64,000 nt of DNA from contig JAOADM010000001.1 in assembly GCA_026417315.1 (NCBI GenBank), positions 1-64,000 of the forward strand. Direction: 5' to 3'. Positions 37,011 to 45,685 of this stretch are shown here, one piece after another. The notes beneath the pieces are model-generated. The model was not told the origin of the DNA. It searched no databases and saw only the letters and a program-made list of their open reading frames with translations. This DNA is from Limisphaera sp. (GTDB lineage: Bacteria; Verrucomicrobiota; Verrucomicrobiia; Limisphaerales; Limisphaeraceae). Position numbers and translations under genes: made by a program. Within the stretch, counting starts at the first letter, position 1, and every line of letters begins with the position of its first letter.

Positions 37011-38453
37011 ATGAACGAGACCTCTGCCCCAACCCTTGCCCCCGAAGTGGCGGACCTGCTGCGGACCGCCCAGCAGTACCGACAACGATTGCAAGGTGAC
37101 CTCCACGAACAGGTGGTGGAGGCCATCTACACCGAAGCCGAACGGATCGTGAGCCGCGCCGTCTCCTCGCCCGCGGCCCCGGCCCGCCCCACCTTCGACC
37201 GTACCCTCGACCGCATCGTCACCAGTCGGCTTTGGGGTTTCCCCATCATGTTCGCCCTGTTCGCGGTGATGTTCTGGATCACCATCAGCGGCGCCAACGT
37301 GCCTTCGGGGCTTCTGGCAGAGTTGCTGGTCGAGCGCGGACACCCGTGGCTGCGCGAGCTGACCCTGGCCTGGGGCTGGCCGGACTGGCTCCGGGGTCTG
37401 ACCATCGACGGCGTGTACCTGGCCACCGCGTGGGTGGTGAGCGTGATGCTGCCGCCCATGGCCATTTTCTTCCCCATGTTCACCCTGCTGGAAGATTTCG
37501 GTTACCTCCCGCGCGTGGCCTTCAACCTGGACGCGCTGTTCCGCAAGGCTGGCGCGCACGGCAAGCAGGCCATGAGCCTGATGATGGGGTTTGGCTGCAA
37601 CGCCGCCGGGGTGGTTTCCACGCGCATCATTGACAGCCCCCGGGAACGGCTCCTGGCCATTCTCACCAACAACTTTTCCCTGTGCAACGGCCGGTGGCCG
37701 ACCCAGTTCTTGATGGCCACGCTGTTCGTGGGCGCCCTGGTGCCCGCTCCCTGGTCCAGCCTGGCCGCCGCAGCCGCCGTCACCGGCGTGGCCGCCCTCG
37801 GCGTTGCTCTCACGTTTCTCGTCTCTTGGGCACTCACCCGGACCGTGCTCAAAGGCCAGCCCTCCGCCTTTAGCCTGGAACTTCCGCCCTACCGACCTCC
37901 CCGACTCTGGCAAACGCTCTACACGTCGCTGCTGGATCGGACGCTGTTCGTGCTCTGGCGGGCCGTGGTTTTTGCGGTTCCGGCCGGCGCCCTGATCTGG
38001 TTGAGTGCCAACGTACATGTGGGCGGAGACAGCATCGCCGCCCACCTCGTGCGCACCCTGGATCCGGTGGCCCTGTGGCTGGGGTTGAACGGGGTGATCC
38101 TTCTCGCCTACGTGCTGGCCATTCCCGCCAATGAGATCGTCATTCCCACCGTCCTCATGCTGACGGTCTTGGTCACGGGCACCCCCGAGGCCGGGGCCGG
38201 AGCCGGCGTCATGTTTGAAATCGAGGACGACAATGTTCTCAAACAATTGTTGCTCCAGGGCGGCTGGACCGCGTTGACCGGGATCAACCTCATGCTGTTC
38301 AGCCTGCTCCACAATCCCTGCAGCACCACGCTGTACACGATCTACAAGGAAACCGGCAGCCTCCGCTGGACGATGTGGGCGGCTCTGTTGCCCCTCGGGC
38401 TCGGGATCGTGGTGTGCTTCCTTGTCGCCCGGCTGTGGCAGTTATTCGCCTAG
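37011..38453 (+). CDS. FeoB-type permease protein (split FeoB, membrane half)
   Basis: 480 aa inner-membrane transporter containing the two Gate domains and the core helices of FeoB but no G domain. A soluble helical N-terminus (1-70) leads into the first helix near residue 76. The first Gate reads [13 protein letters not shown] (193-205) and SLCNGRWP (223-230). In classical FeoB the equivalents are GCNVP-x-(I/V)M and SCGARLP, so key permease residues differ. The second Gate carries IPANEIVIP (371-379). Together with the upstream GTPase it would form a divalent metal importer, Fe(II) or possibly Mn(II) given the MntR-like regulator. The assignment to the FeoB family is solid; metal identity is inferred. 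Confidence 0.88.
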   Translation: MNETSAPTLAPEVADLLRTAQQYRQRLQGDLHEQVVEAIYTEAERIVSRAVSSPAAPARPTFDRTLDRIVTSRLWGFPIMFALFAVMFWITISGANVPSGLLAELLVERGHPWLRELTLAWGWPDWLRGLTIDGVYLATAWVVSVMLPPMAIFFPMFTLLEDFGYLPRVAFNLDALFRKAGAHGKQAMSLMMGFGCNAAGVVSTRIIDSPRERLLAILTNNFSLCNGRWPTQFLMATLFVGALVPAPWSSLAAAAAVTGVAALGVALTFLVSWALTRTVLKGQPSAFSLELPPYRPPRLWQTLYTSLLDRTLFVLWRAVVFAVPAGALIWLSANVHVGGDSIAAHLVRTLDPVALWLGLNGVILLAYVLAIPANEIVIPTVLMLTVLVTGTPEAGAGAGVMFEIEDDNVLKQLLLQGGWTALTGINLMLFSLLHNPCSTTLYTIYKETGSLRWTMWAALLPLGLGIVVCFLVARLWQLFA

Positions 38454-39094
38454 CCGACGGCTGAGAACGTGGGGGCCGAACCCACCCCTCGATATGCCAA
38501 GGAAACCCGCATGTGTTTTGTCGGCAGAACGGCTTTTTCCCCAACTCGCTGGCAGACTTTGCAGCGGCCATTCCACCGACGAGCCACAGGCGAGGTCCCC
38601 CAAAACCCGAAGGCCTTTTTTCGGAGAACCCTTCTGGCTCCACCGCCCGCTCGCGGGTCGCCAGATGGCCGGTGAAACCGCAAGCGCCGCCGCGCTGCGT
38701 CCTCGCTGCTGAAACGCAGCGGAGATGCGGGGTAGCCATGACCGGGGAACCATCACCCGGGATGGGTCCTGCCGGCAGGGTCAGGAGACGGCAGAGTGGG
38801 CATCGATCGCCAGCGCCCGCGGGTCTTGGAGTACACCTCCCCAAGGGACTTCCAAAAAGGCGGCGAGAGATCCATGCAGAGGAAGGTCAGCCTTGTGCGG
38901 GGCCGGCGAGGCCTTGTGCGGGCTGCGTAACGGCCGTGTTACCGCCCGTTCCGGGCCTTGGGAACGCTGCCCCCGCCGGTTTTTGGGCTTCAGGCAAGGG
39001 TTGGGAAAGCCGATGAGGAGATCTCCGCAGGGCGAAAAAACGGCCTTTTTCCGATTGCCAGACGGGCAGGGCGCGTTAGTTTGGAGATGCGGCG
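38454..39094. other. Intergenic region feo locus - short-chain dehydrogenase
   Basis: 641 bp without a credible gene. Weak dyads include GTGGG/CCCAC (38469-38485) just after the feo stop and CCGAA/TTCGG around a T-run near 38600. A structured segment with direct repeats and two hairpins lies at 38891-38967. No known riboswitch consensus is recognised. Confidence 0.4.
38891..38967. repeat. Short direct repeat followed by two hairpins
   Basis: GCCTTGTGCGGG occurs at 38891-38902 and again at 38912-38923 (21 bp period). It is followed immediately by GTAAC-ggccgt-GTTAC (38928-38943) and CGTTCC-(8 nt)-GGAACG (38948-38967). The block lies about 130 bp before the dehydrogenase gene at 39095. It could be an operator or a folded leader; no function is assigned. 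Confidence 0.4.
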
Positions 39095-39967
39095 ATGCAG
39101 ATCGAAGCGGGTCAAACCGTCCTGTTGACGGGTGCTTCAGGCGGACTGGGCAGTGTGATGGCGCGGGCGCTGGCCCAACGCGGCGTGCGACTGGCCCTGG
39201 TGGCCCATCCCGGTGCACAGCTCGAACCCCTGGCCGCCGAACTGCGCCAGCAAGGGGTGGAAGCACTGGCTCTGATCGCAGACCTTCGACAAAACCAGGA
39301 GCGGGTGCGGGTCGTCGAGGTCACCCAGCAAGCATTCGGGACCATTGACCTCCTGATCAACAATGCGGGGGTGGAGCACAACGGTCCTTACCACGAGCTT
39401 CCCGAAGCTGCGATCGAAGAGGTGTTAAGTGTCAATTTGGTTGCGGCCATGTTGTTGACGCGGCTTGTAATGCCGCGGATGCTTGACCAGAGGCGCGGAC
39501 ATGTCGTGAATATTTCCTCTCTGGCCGGCATGGTGGGCCCGGCGTTTCAGGAACCGTACGCCGCATCGAAGGCCGGGTTGATCGCCTTCACCCAGTCCCT
39601 GCGTGCGACTTACAACGGGTCCGGGGTCAGTGCCTCGGTCATCGTGCCGGGGTTCGTGGAGACGGGCATCTATAGTCGGCTCAAGGTGCAAGCGGGTCGA
39701 CCGGCGCCGCCTCTGCTTCGCCCCGTTTCTCCCGAGCGAGTGGTACGCGCGGTTTTCCAAGCAATCGAGCGTGATCTGGCGCAGGTCATTGTGACGTTCT
39801 ATCCCGTGCGCCCCCTGCTTTTCTGGCTCCTGTGCGCACCCGGCTGGGCGGTGCGCCTGACAAATGCGCTTGGGGTCAACAATTTCTTTCGGGCCGCCAG
39901 CACACCGGGGCCCGGGATATCTGAATGGTCCCCTGTCGCCGGCAAGCACGAATCCACCTCCTCTTGA
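39095..39967 (+). CDS. Short-chain dehydrogenase/reductase
   Basis: 290 aa classical SDR. The NAD(P)-binding TGASGGLGSVMARAL is at residues 13-27, LINNAGVEHNGPY near 88, NISSLAGMVG supplies the catalytic Ser near 140, and YAASKAG the Tyr/Lys pair near 157-161. The C-terminal 60 residues contain a hydrophobic helix (VRPLLFWLLCAPGW) that may anchor the enzyme to the membrane. GGAG lies 10 nt before the ATG. It resembles FabG-like and membrane-associated lipid SDRs, which reduce 3-oxoacyl groups. It begins a run of five co-oriented genes with a FadL channel and a PhcB-like methyltransferase, so a role in making or recycling a hydroxy-acyl compound is plausible but unproven. Confidence 0.85.
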   Translation: MQIEAGQTVLLTGASGGLGSVMARALAQRGVRLALVAHPGAQLEPLAAELRQQGVEALALIADLRQNQERVRVVEVTQQAFGTIDLLINNAGVEHNGPYHELPEAAIEEVLSVNLVAAMLLTRLVMPRMLDQRRGHVVNISSLAGMVGPAFQEPYAASKAGLIAFTQSLRATYNGSGVSASVIVPGFVETGIYSRLKVQAGRPAPPLLRPVSPERVVRAVFQAIERDLAQVIVTFYPVRPLLFWLLCAPGWAVRLTNALGVNNFFRAASTPGPGISEWSPVAGKHESTSS

Positions 39968-40061
39968 GACCATGGCTCTCTCCGGTCCTATCGCCAATCC
40001 CTGGCAAATCAAAAGATACCCTCCCATGAGCAATACACTCTGTCCGCAAACCAGGTGGGAA

Positions 40062-41339
40062 ATGAAATCCTACAATCTCTGGCAGTGCCTCGCTGCATGG
40101 GTGCTCACTGTGGGGCTGCTTCCCGAGCCGGGGCATGCTACAGGTTTCCGACTGCCCGATCAGGACGCTTTTGCCACAGCCCGCGGCGAGGCCTTCGCGG
40201 CCACGGCCAACAATCCCGCCGCCATCTACTACAACCCGGCCGGCATCACGCAACTCCCCGGTCACCAGGTCCGCGCCGGCGTTTATGCCCTCAACCTCCA
40301 AACCACCTACCGTGCGCCGGGCAGTGGCGGTGAATTCGACAACGAGAAAGACCTCCACGCCGTGCCGCATTTCTTCTACACCTACGGACCGGAGGCTTCT
40401 GCCCTGAGTTTCGGCCTGGGTCTGTACGCGCCTTTCGGGCTCAGTTCCGAGTGGTCCGACCTGACCGGATTCCGCACCGTGGCCACCCGCGGCCAGGTGA
40501 AATACTTCACCATCAATCCCGTAGCGGCCTGGCGCGTCACGCCCCGGCTTTCGCTGGCCGCCGGGGTCACCTTCAATTACGCGGAACTGGACCTGCGACA
40601 GGGCCTCGTCTGGCCGGCCCAGCCGTTGGACCAGTTCCGTTTCAAAGGGGACGGCTGGGACGTCGGCTACAACCTGGGCCTGCTGTGGCAGGTCCACGAC
40701 AAAGTGACGATCGGGATCAGTTTCCGCAGTCCCACCACGGTGGAACTGGACGGGCACACGGCCGCGTACAATCGGGAGCCCTTCCCGCCGGGGGGGCCTG
40801 TCGTGCCGGCCTTCCCCGAGCAGCGCTGGGCTGCGGAGGCCGACTGGCCGTTTCCCTTGAACGCGGTCTTTGGGATTTCCTGGCGTCCGACGCCCGACTG
40901 GAATCTCGAGTTCAACGCTGATTTCACGGGCTGGAACCGGTTGCGGACGGTCACCCTTCGCCAGGCCGGCGGCCTTCCCGGCTTGTTGCCCCCCGCGATT
41001 CCACTGACGCTCAACTGGGAGGGAAGTTGGTATTATGAATGGGGCGTGACGCGTTACGTTGGGGAACGCTGGCACATCAGCGCCGGTTACATCTTCAACG
41101 AGGGGTCGGTCCCGGATGCCACCTATTCTCCCCTGGTGGCCGATCTGGACCGCCATTTCTTCAGTGTGGGAACCGGGTATCGCGGTCCGCGGTGGAACTG
41201 GGATGTGGCATACCAGTTTGGCTACGGCCCCGAGCACACGGTGCGCGGCAGCCGGCCCTCGGCCACGGGCCAGTCCGCCGACGGCCGCTACAAGTACCTC
41301 AGCCATGCGGTGATTGTGTCGGCAGGATGGGCGTTTTGA
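40062..41339 (+). CDS. FadL/OmpP1-family outer-membrane transport protein
   Basis: 425 aa outer-membrane beta-barrel for uptake of hydrophobic compounds such as long-chain fatty acids. The ATG before MKSYNLWQCLAAWVL gives a clean signal peptide ending GHA (about residue 26) with AGGTGG upstream; in-frame ATGs further upstream are less likely. The mature N-terminus TGFRLPDQDAFATARGEAF followed by NNPAAIYYNPAGI is the FadL hallmark that plugs the barrel. Alternating amphipathic strands run to a terminal aromatic residue (SAGWAF), the Bam recognition end. It lies 94 nt after the SDR gene and 58 nt before the PhcB-like gene, suggesting one transcription unit. Confidence 0.88.
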   Translation: MKSYNLWQCLAAWVLTVGLLPEPGHATGFRLPDQDAFATARGEAFAATANNPAAIYYNPAGITQLPGHQVRAGVYALNLQTTYRAPGSGGEFDNEKDLHAVPHFFYTYGPEASALSFGLGLYAPFGLSSEWSDLTGFRTVATRGQVKYFTINPVAAWRVTPRLSLAAGVTFNYAELDLRQGLVWPAQPLDQFRFKGDGWDVGYNLGLLWQVHDKVTIGISFRSPTTVELDGHTAAYNREPFPPGGPVVPAFPEQRWAAEADWPFPLNAVFGISWRPTPDWNLEFNADFTGWNRLRTVTLRQAGGLPGLLPPAIPLTLNWEGSWYYEWGVTRYVGERWHISAGYIFNEGSVPDATYSPLVADLDRHFFSVGTGYRGPRWNWDVAYQFGYGPEHTVRGSRPSATGQSADGRYKYLSHAVIVSAGWAF

Positions 41340-41397
41340 CATAGGCTGCTCTGTATGACCGACCGGCGTTGGTGGGAGCGTTGAGAGATCAGTTACC

Positions 41398-42819
41398 ATG
41401 CCGACTCCGACCCTAACCCAAGAAGGCGTCTGGTTTCGGACTGCCAGCGGAGGGTGTTTCTGGGGAGCCCTCCGTCGTCTCGGGCGCTTCAGTGTGGTGT
41501 TTGACGTTTTCTCGGAGTCCTGCGAGGTGCGGATCTCCGAGATGCTGCAAAACGTAACGATCACCATCCGAGGGAGGGAAGTGTACAAGGGGCGAGCCGT
41601 GGTGCGTGCGCTGCTCCAAGGCGGACCCACTTGGACCTGCGAAGCCGAGCTCAGCGAGTCTGAATGGCAAGATCATGTTTATGAGAGCCCTGCTATCCTG
41701 AATGGAGCTCTGGAGGAGGCATTCAGCGAGTTCATGGAACACTGGGCGGAGGCGTACCAAATCGTCCCCGCCTACAAATCTGTGATCGCGGACATGCATA
41801 CCTTCTTCTCTGGTCTCCGCATTTGGTTGGATCAGGTCGAGCTTGTGCAGAAGATGTACGCCGATCATTCGCCTCACGGACATGTCGCCCCGGTTGCGCG
41901 TGCAGTCGCCGGCCGCGTCATCCCGTGCATCAATGAGCTCTTTGCGCGATTTGAAAAGTGCTGCGCGGAAATCCCGGAAGAACTTCTGCCTGCGCACCGG
42001 AGTTACATGCGCCGGCAGCTGCACCCTTTGACACTGTGTGCACCCTTTGCTCATCGAACGTTTCACAAGCCCCTCGGGTATGCCGGCGACTACGAGATGG
42101 TAAACATGATCATCCGGAACGGATGGGAAGGGCCTTCCCTGTATGCCCAAGTCGTCAACAAGTGGTTTCTCGAGCAACCACCAGCCGAGGCTCATCGGAA
42201 TCGAATTGCCTACCTGACCGAGTGTCTCATCCAGGAAGCCGTGCGTGTCGTCAACCGCCGGCGGCGGCTGCGGGTTCTGAACCTCGCCTGCGGTCCGGCG
42301 CACGAGATTCAGCGCTTCCTGGTTTCGAGTCCCCTCAGTAATGAGGCCGAAATCACTCTCCTCGACTTCGATCGCGAGACCATTGAACACGCGGCGCACG
42401 CATTGCAAGGGTTGGCCCAGCGATACCATCGTGCCACTGAGTTCAGGTTCCTCCAAGAGTCCGTGTTCCAACTGCTGAAGGAACGGGAGGAGGCCCGCAG
42501 GGGCCAGGCCGTAGAGACCTACGATGTGGTGTACTGTGCCGGCCTCTTCGATTACTTGACGGATGCGGTTTGCCGGAGATTGCTGGCGTATATGCTCCGC
42601 CATTTGGAGCCCGGCGGACTGCTGATCGCCACCAATGTGCATCCTTCCAACCCCCTGCGCAACGGGATGGAACATCTGCTCGACTGGCATCTGGTCCACC
42701 GCAGTGCCGGGGACATGGAGAGCCTCGCTGCGGAGCTGCGAGAGTACGCCGACATCCGGGTGTTGGCGGACCCCACGGGCGTCAACGTTTTCCTCCAAGC
42801 GCGCAAACCCGAGGAATGA
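41398..42819 (+). CDS. PhcB-like SAM-dependent methyltransferase
   Basis: 473 aa. Residues 10-90 form a beta-rich PilZ-like domain and 100-220 a helical region. The C-terminal class I methyltransferase has motif I LRVLNLACGPA (291-301), TLLDFDRETI and VYCAGLFDYLTD. The linker motif PLGYAGDYEMVNMIIR (225-240) is, as I recall it, characteristic of the family containing Ralstonia PhcB, which methylates 3-hydroxy fatty acids to the quorum signals 3-OH PAME/MAME. The stop overlaps the sensor-kinase start as ATGA and a response regulator follows, matching phcB-phcS-phcR/Q order. The product here is inferred; chain length is unknown. Confidence 0.75.
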   Translation: MPTPTLTQEGVWFRTASGGCFWGALRRLGRFSVVFDVFSESCEVRISEMLQNVTITIRGREVYKGRAVVRALLQGGPTWTCEAELSESEWQDHVYESPAILNGALEEAFSEFMEHWAEAYQIVPAYKSVIADMHTFFSGLRIWLDQVELVQKMYADHSPHGHVAPVARAVAGRVIPCINELFARFEKCCAEIPEELLPAHRSYMRRQLHPLTLCAPFAHRTFHKPLGYAGDYEMVNMIIRNGWEGPSLYAQVVNKWFLEQPPAEAHRNRIAYLTECLIQEAVRVVNRRRRLRVLNLACGPAHEIQRFLVSSPLSNEAEITLLDFDRETIEHAAHALQGLAQRYHRATEFRFLQESVFQLLKEREEARRGQAVETYDVVYCAGLFDYLTDAVCRRLLAYMLRHLEPGGLLIATNVHPSNPLRNGMEHLLDWHLVHRSAGDMESLAAELREYADIRVLADPTGVNVFLQARKPEE

Positions 42820-44210
42820 AGGACACGCCTCCCCTTCAGCGTGATCCGGCATTTCGTGCGGCCTTTCAAGCCCACGAACTCGAGAACCGGGTGAGCACGG
42901 GCAAGGTAGCCGCACTGTTGGTGGCGGTCCTCATGCCTTTCGGAGCCACGCTGGACTGGGCAGTCTATCCGGAGCGGTTGGCCTTCTTCGGTTGGATACG
43001 GTTGGGAAGCTCGGTCCTCGCCTGCGGGATTTGGTACTTGTTAACCCGGCCCTGGGGGATCAGGCACCACAGAGGCCTGGGGTTCGCCACCGCATGGTTA
43101 CCGGCGATCTGCATCTGCTGGATGATTTACGACCGGGAGGGGCCGGCCTCCCCCTATTACGCCGGGTTGAACCTTATCCTGCTGGCCATAAGCCTCGTGG
43201 TGCGTTGGAACGCGGTCGAATCCGCCATCGCAGTTGGTGGTGTGATTCTCTTCTACCTGGCAACTTGCATGCTTCATGGGCCATGGGACAAGCTCGACGG
43301 CCGTTTTGCTGCGAACTGTATTTTCATGGTGGAGACGGGAATCATCGTGGTAGTGGGAAACCACTTTTTTAACCGGCTCCGCCAGAGAGACTTTGCGACC
43401 CGATACGAACTGGCGCAACGGAAGCAGGAGCTCGAAGCTGCGCTCACCAGGCTGCGCGAGGCGGAAGCACAGCTGGTGCAGCAGGAAAAGATGGCATCGC
43501 TGGGCGTCTTGAGTGCCGGGATCATCCATGAGATCAACAATCCCCTGAACTTTGCCACCACCAACCTGTTTGCGCTGCGCAAGAAGGTCGCCGCCCTGCC
43601 GGCTGCCGAACAAGCCGAAATCGACGAAATCCTCGACGACATCGAAGACGGTCTGGTCCGCGTGAAAAACATCGTTTCCGACCTGCGCCTGTTCACCCAT
43701 CCGGACAGCGGCGATCTGGAGTCGGTGGATCTGGGAGAAGCCGTCCAGGCCGCACTCCGCTACCTGAGCGGAGAGACGCCGGATTCCGTCCAACTGGAAG
43801 TGCGGGTGCCACCGGGCCTGGCGGTACGCGCCAACCGCAACAAACTGGTGCATGTGTTGATCAACCTGGTGGAGAATTCGCTGGACGCACTGCGCCGGAA
43901 GTCGTTTCAAGGCGAAACCCCGCGGATTCGCATCACCGCCGGAACGGAGAAGGATCGCGTCCGGTTGGAGGTTTGGGACAACGGACCGGGCATTGCCCCG
44001 GAGCATCAGGCCCGGGTGTTCGACCCGTTCTTTACCACCAAGGACGTGGGCGAGGGCATGGGGTTGGGACTGAGCATCTGTTATCGACTGATGCAGGAGT
44101 GCCAGGGCAGCATTCGCGTGCAGAGCGAACCCGGCCGGTACTGCCAGTTCACCCTTGAATTCCCGACCCCCTCCTCCCAGCCTGACCTGCAGCCAGGCAC
44201 ACACGCATGA
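42816..44210 (+). CDS. Six-TM sensor histidine kinase (PhcS-like)
   Basis: 464 aa membrane kinase. Six hydrophobic helices span about residues 31-182 with very short loops, so the ligand is probably sensed within the bilayer. A coiled coil (190-225) leads to the dimerisation helix with phospho-acceptor H238 in GIIHEINNPLNF. The ATPase domain has the N-box NLVENSLDAL, G1 DNGPGI, F-box FDPFFTTK and G2 GMGLGLSICYR, so the kinase looks fully active. PhcS of Ralstonia has the same six-helix input and a similarly placed His. The gene is translationally coupled at both ends (ATGA overlaps). It would autophosphorylate in response to the methyl-ester signal and pass phosphate to the next gene product. 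Confidence 0.85.
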   Translation: MKDTPPLQRDPAFRAAFQAHELENRVSTGKVAALLVAVLMPFGATLDWAVYPERLAFFGWIRLGSSVLACGIWYLLTRPWGIRHHRGLGFATAWLPAICICWMIYDREGPASPYYAGLNLILLAISLVVRWNAVESAIAVGGVILFYLATCMLHGPWDKLDGRFAANCIFMVETGIIVVVGNHFFNRLRQRDFATRYELAQRKQELEAALTRLREAEAQLVQQEKMASLGVLSAGIIHEINNPLNFATTNLFALRKKVAALPAAEQAEIDEILDDIEDGLVRVKNIVSDLRLFTHPDSGDLESVDLGEAVQAALRYLSGETPDSVQLEVRVPPGLAVRANRNKLVHVLINLVENSLDALRRKSFQGETPRIRITAGTEKDRVRLEVWDNGPGIAPEHQARVFDPFFTTKDVGEGMGLGLSICYRLMQECQGSIRVQSEPGRYCQFTLEFPTPSSQPDLQPGTHA

Positions 44211-45502
44211 CGCCGACGTACGACTACCGCCGCTTCGCCATCCTCTACGTGGACGACGAGGAGAAGTCCCTGAAGAGCTTTGCACGTGCCTTCTCCGACA
44301 CGTTTCGCATCCTGACGGCTTCCAGTGCAACGGAGGGGCACCGGCTGCTCCTGGCCCACCGGGAGGAGATCGGGCTGCTCATGACCGATCAGCGGATGCC
44401 GGGCGAGAAGGGGGTGTGGCTGCTGGAACAGGCGCGGCAGATTGACCCGCGGATCATCCGGGTGCTGGTGACCGCCTACAGCGACTACAAGGAGGCCATC
44501 GAGGCCATCAACGCCGGAGCCATTTACAAATACATCAGCAAACCGTGGGATCTGCAGAAGCTGGAGCAGACGCTGAAACATGCGCTGGAGCTGTTCATGA
44601 TCCAGCGCGAACGCGACGAGTTGCTGCGGCAGAAGATGGCCACGCTGCGGCAGATGCTGATGGCCGATCGCATTCTGAGTCTGGGTCTGCTGGCCGCCGG
44701 TCTGAGCCATCACATCCGCAACGCCCTGGTGGCCGTCAAAACCTTTCTGGACCTGGCCCCCGTCAAGCTGGCCGAAGAGGTCAATCTCCAGGCGTTGCGC
44801 GACCCCGAGTTCTGGCAGGTGTACCATCGCAAGGTGCAGGAGCAGATCGAACGGATCAACAACCTGCTGTTGGAGCTCTGGAAGGCCTCGGAACAACCGG
44901 CCGCACCCTTCACGGATCGGGTGCGTCTGCACGAGGTGATCCAGGAGGCCTGCCTGCGCATGCAGACGGAAGTGACGGCCCGGGGAATCCGCGTGGAACA
45001 GGACGTTCCGGCGAATCTACCCGAGCTCCAGGTGGACGCGCCGCGGTTCCGGAGGTTGTTCGAGCTCCTGTTGAAGGACGAACTGGTGACGCTCCCGCCC
45101 GGGTCCTGCGTGCGATTCAAAGCGCGGCCCGTGGAACCCTCTGACCCGGCACGGCCGGAAGTGGAGATTCAGGTCACCGACACGGGCCCGGGTCTCCCGG
45201 AGGAATGGCTCCGGCTGGTGTTCGACCCGTTTGTGTCGCGGACAGACAGCCCGGCGGAATTCGGGATCAATCTGATGGCCTGTTACTTCATCGTGCACCA
45301 TCACGGGGGCACCATCCATGCCAGCAGTCAACCCGGGCAGGGGACCACGTTCGTCATCCGGTTGCCGGTGCAACCCGCCGCCCCGGCGCAAGCGCTCTCG
45401 GATACCGACTTTTTGCGGAAAGCGGTATTGAACGATGAACTGTGGCACCGGCTGGCAGGCGGCCTCCTGCCCCCGGAAACCGGGGCCCGACCGCCCGCTT
45501 GA
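44207..45502 (+). CDS. Response regulator with C-terminal histidine-kinase-like domain (PhcR/PhcQ-like)
   Basis: 431 aa. The receiver domain (8-125) has the acidic pair YVDDEE, phospho-acceptor D61 in MTDQRMPGEKG, T89 and the conserved K of ISKPWD. Residues 150-400 form a kinase-like module with a SHHIRNAL H-box (168-169) and G1 DTGPGLP. However, the N-box region (FELLLKDELV) lacks the Asn and G2 reads EFGINLMACY rather than GxGLG. It may therefore act as a phosphotransfer or protein-interaction platform instead of an ATPase. There is no DNA-binding domain, as in PhcR and PhcQ, so output must go through another partner. No PhcA-like LysR regulator is in the window. Confidence 0.82.
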   Translation: MTPTYDYRRFAILYVDDEEKSLKSFARAFSDTFRILTASSATEGHRLLLAHREEIGLLMTDQRMPGEKGVWLLEQARQIDPRIIRVLVTAYSDYKEAIEAINAGAIYKYISKPWDLQKLEQTLKHALELFMIQRERDELLRQKMATLRQMLMADRILSLGLLAAGLSHHIRNALVAVKTFLDLAPVKLAEEVNLQALRDPEFWQVYHRKVQEQIERINNLLLELWKASEQPAAPFTDRVRLHEVIQEACLRMQTEVTARGIRVEQDVPANLPELQVDAPRFRRLFELLLKDELVTLPPGSCVRFKARPVEPSDPARPEVEIQVTDTGPGLPEEWLRLVFDPFVSRTDSPAEFGINLMACYFIVHHHGGTIHASSQPGQGTTFVIRLPVQPAAPAQALSDTDFLRKAVLNDELWHRLAGGLLPPETGARPPA

Positions 45503-45506
45503 ACCC

Positions 45507-45528
45507 CTCGACCGGCGGGCCCGTCGAG
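45507..45528 (+). terminator. Possible terminator after the phc-like operon
   Basis: Inverted repeat CTCGAC / GTCGAG with a 10 nt GC loop starts 5 nt after the stop codon. No T-run follows, so intrinsic termination is weakly supported. Confidence 0.3.
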
Positions 45529-45685
45529 CGGCTCGCCACCATCGACCAAGGGGTCGGGACTCCGCCGGCCGACCCCTTCAGAGTGCGGGCGCGCGCCTAC
45601 AAATCCGGGTCGAGGTGAGCCACCCGGGCCCCTTGCCATGCACCACGCACCCGCAGTAGGCTAACGGCCGACTGCCCGGCTGGAC

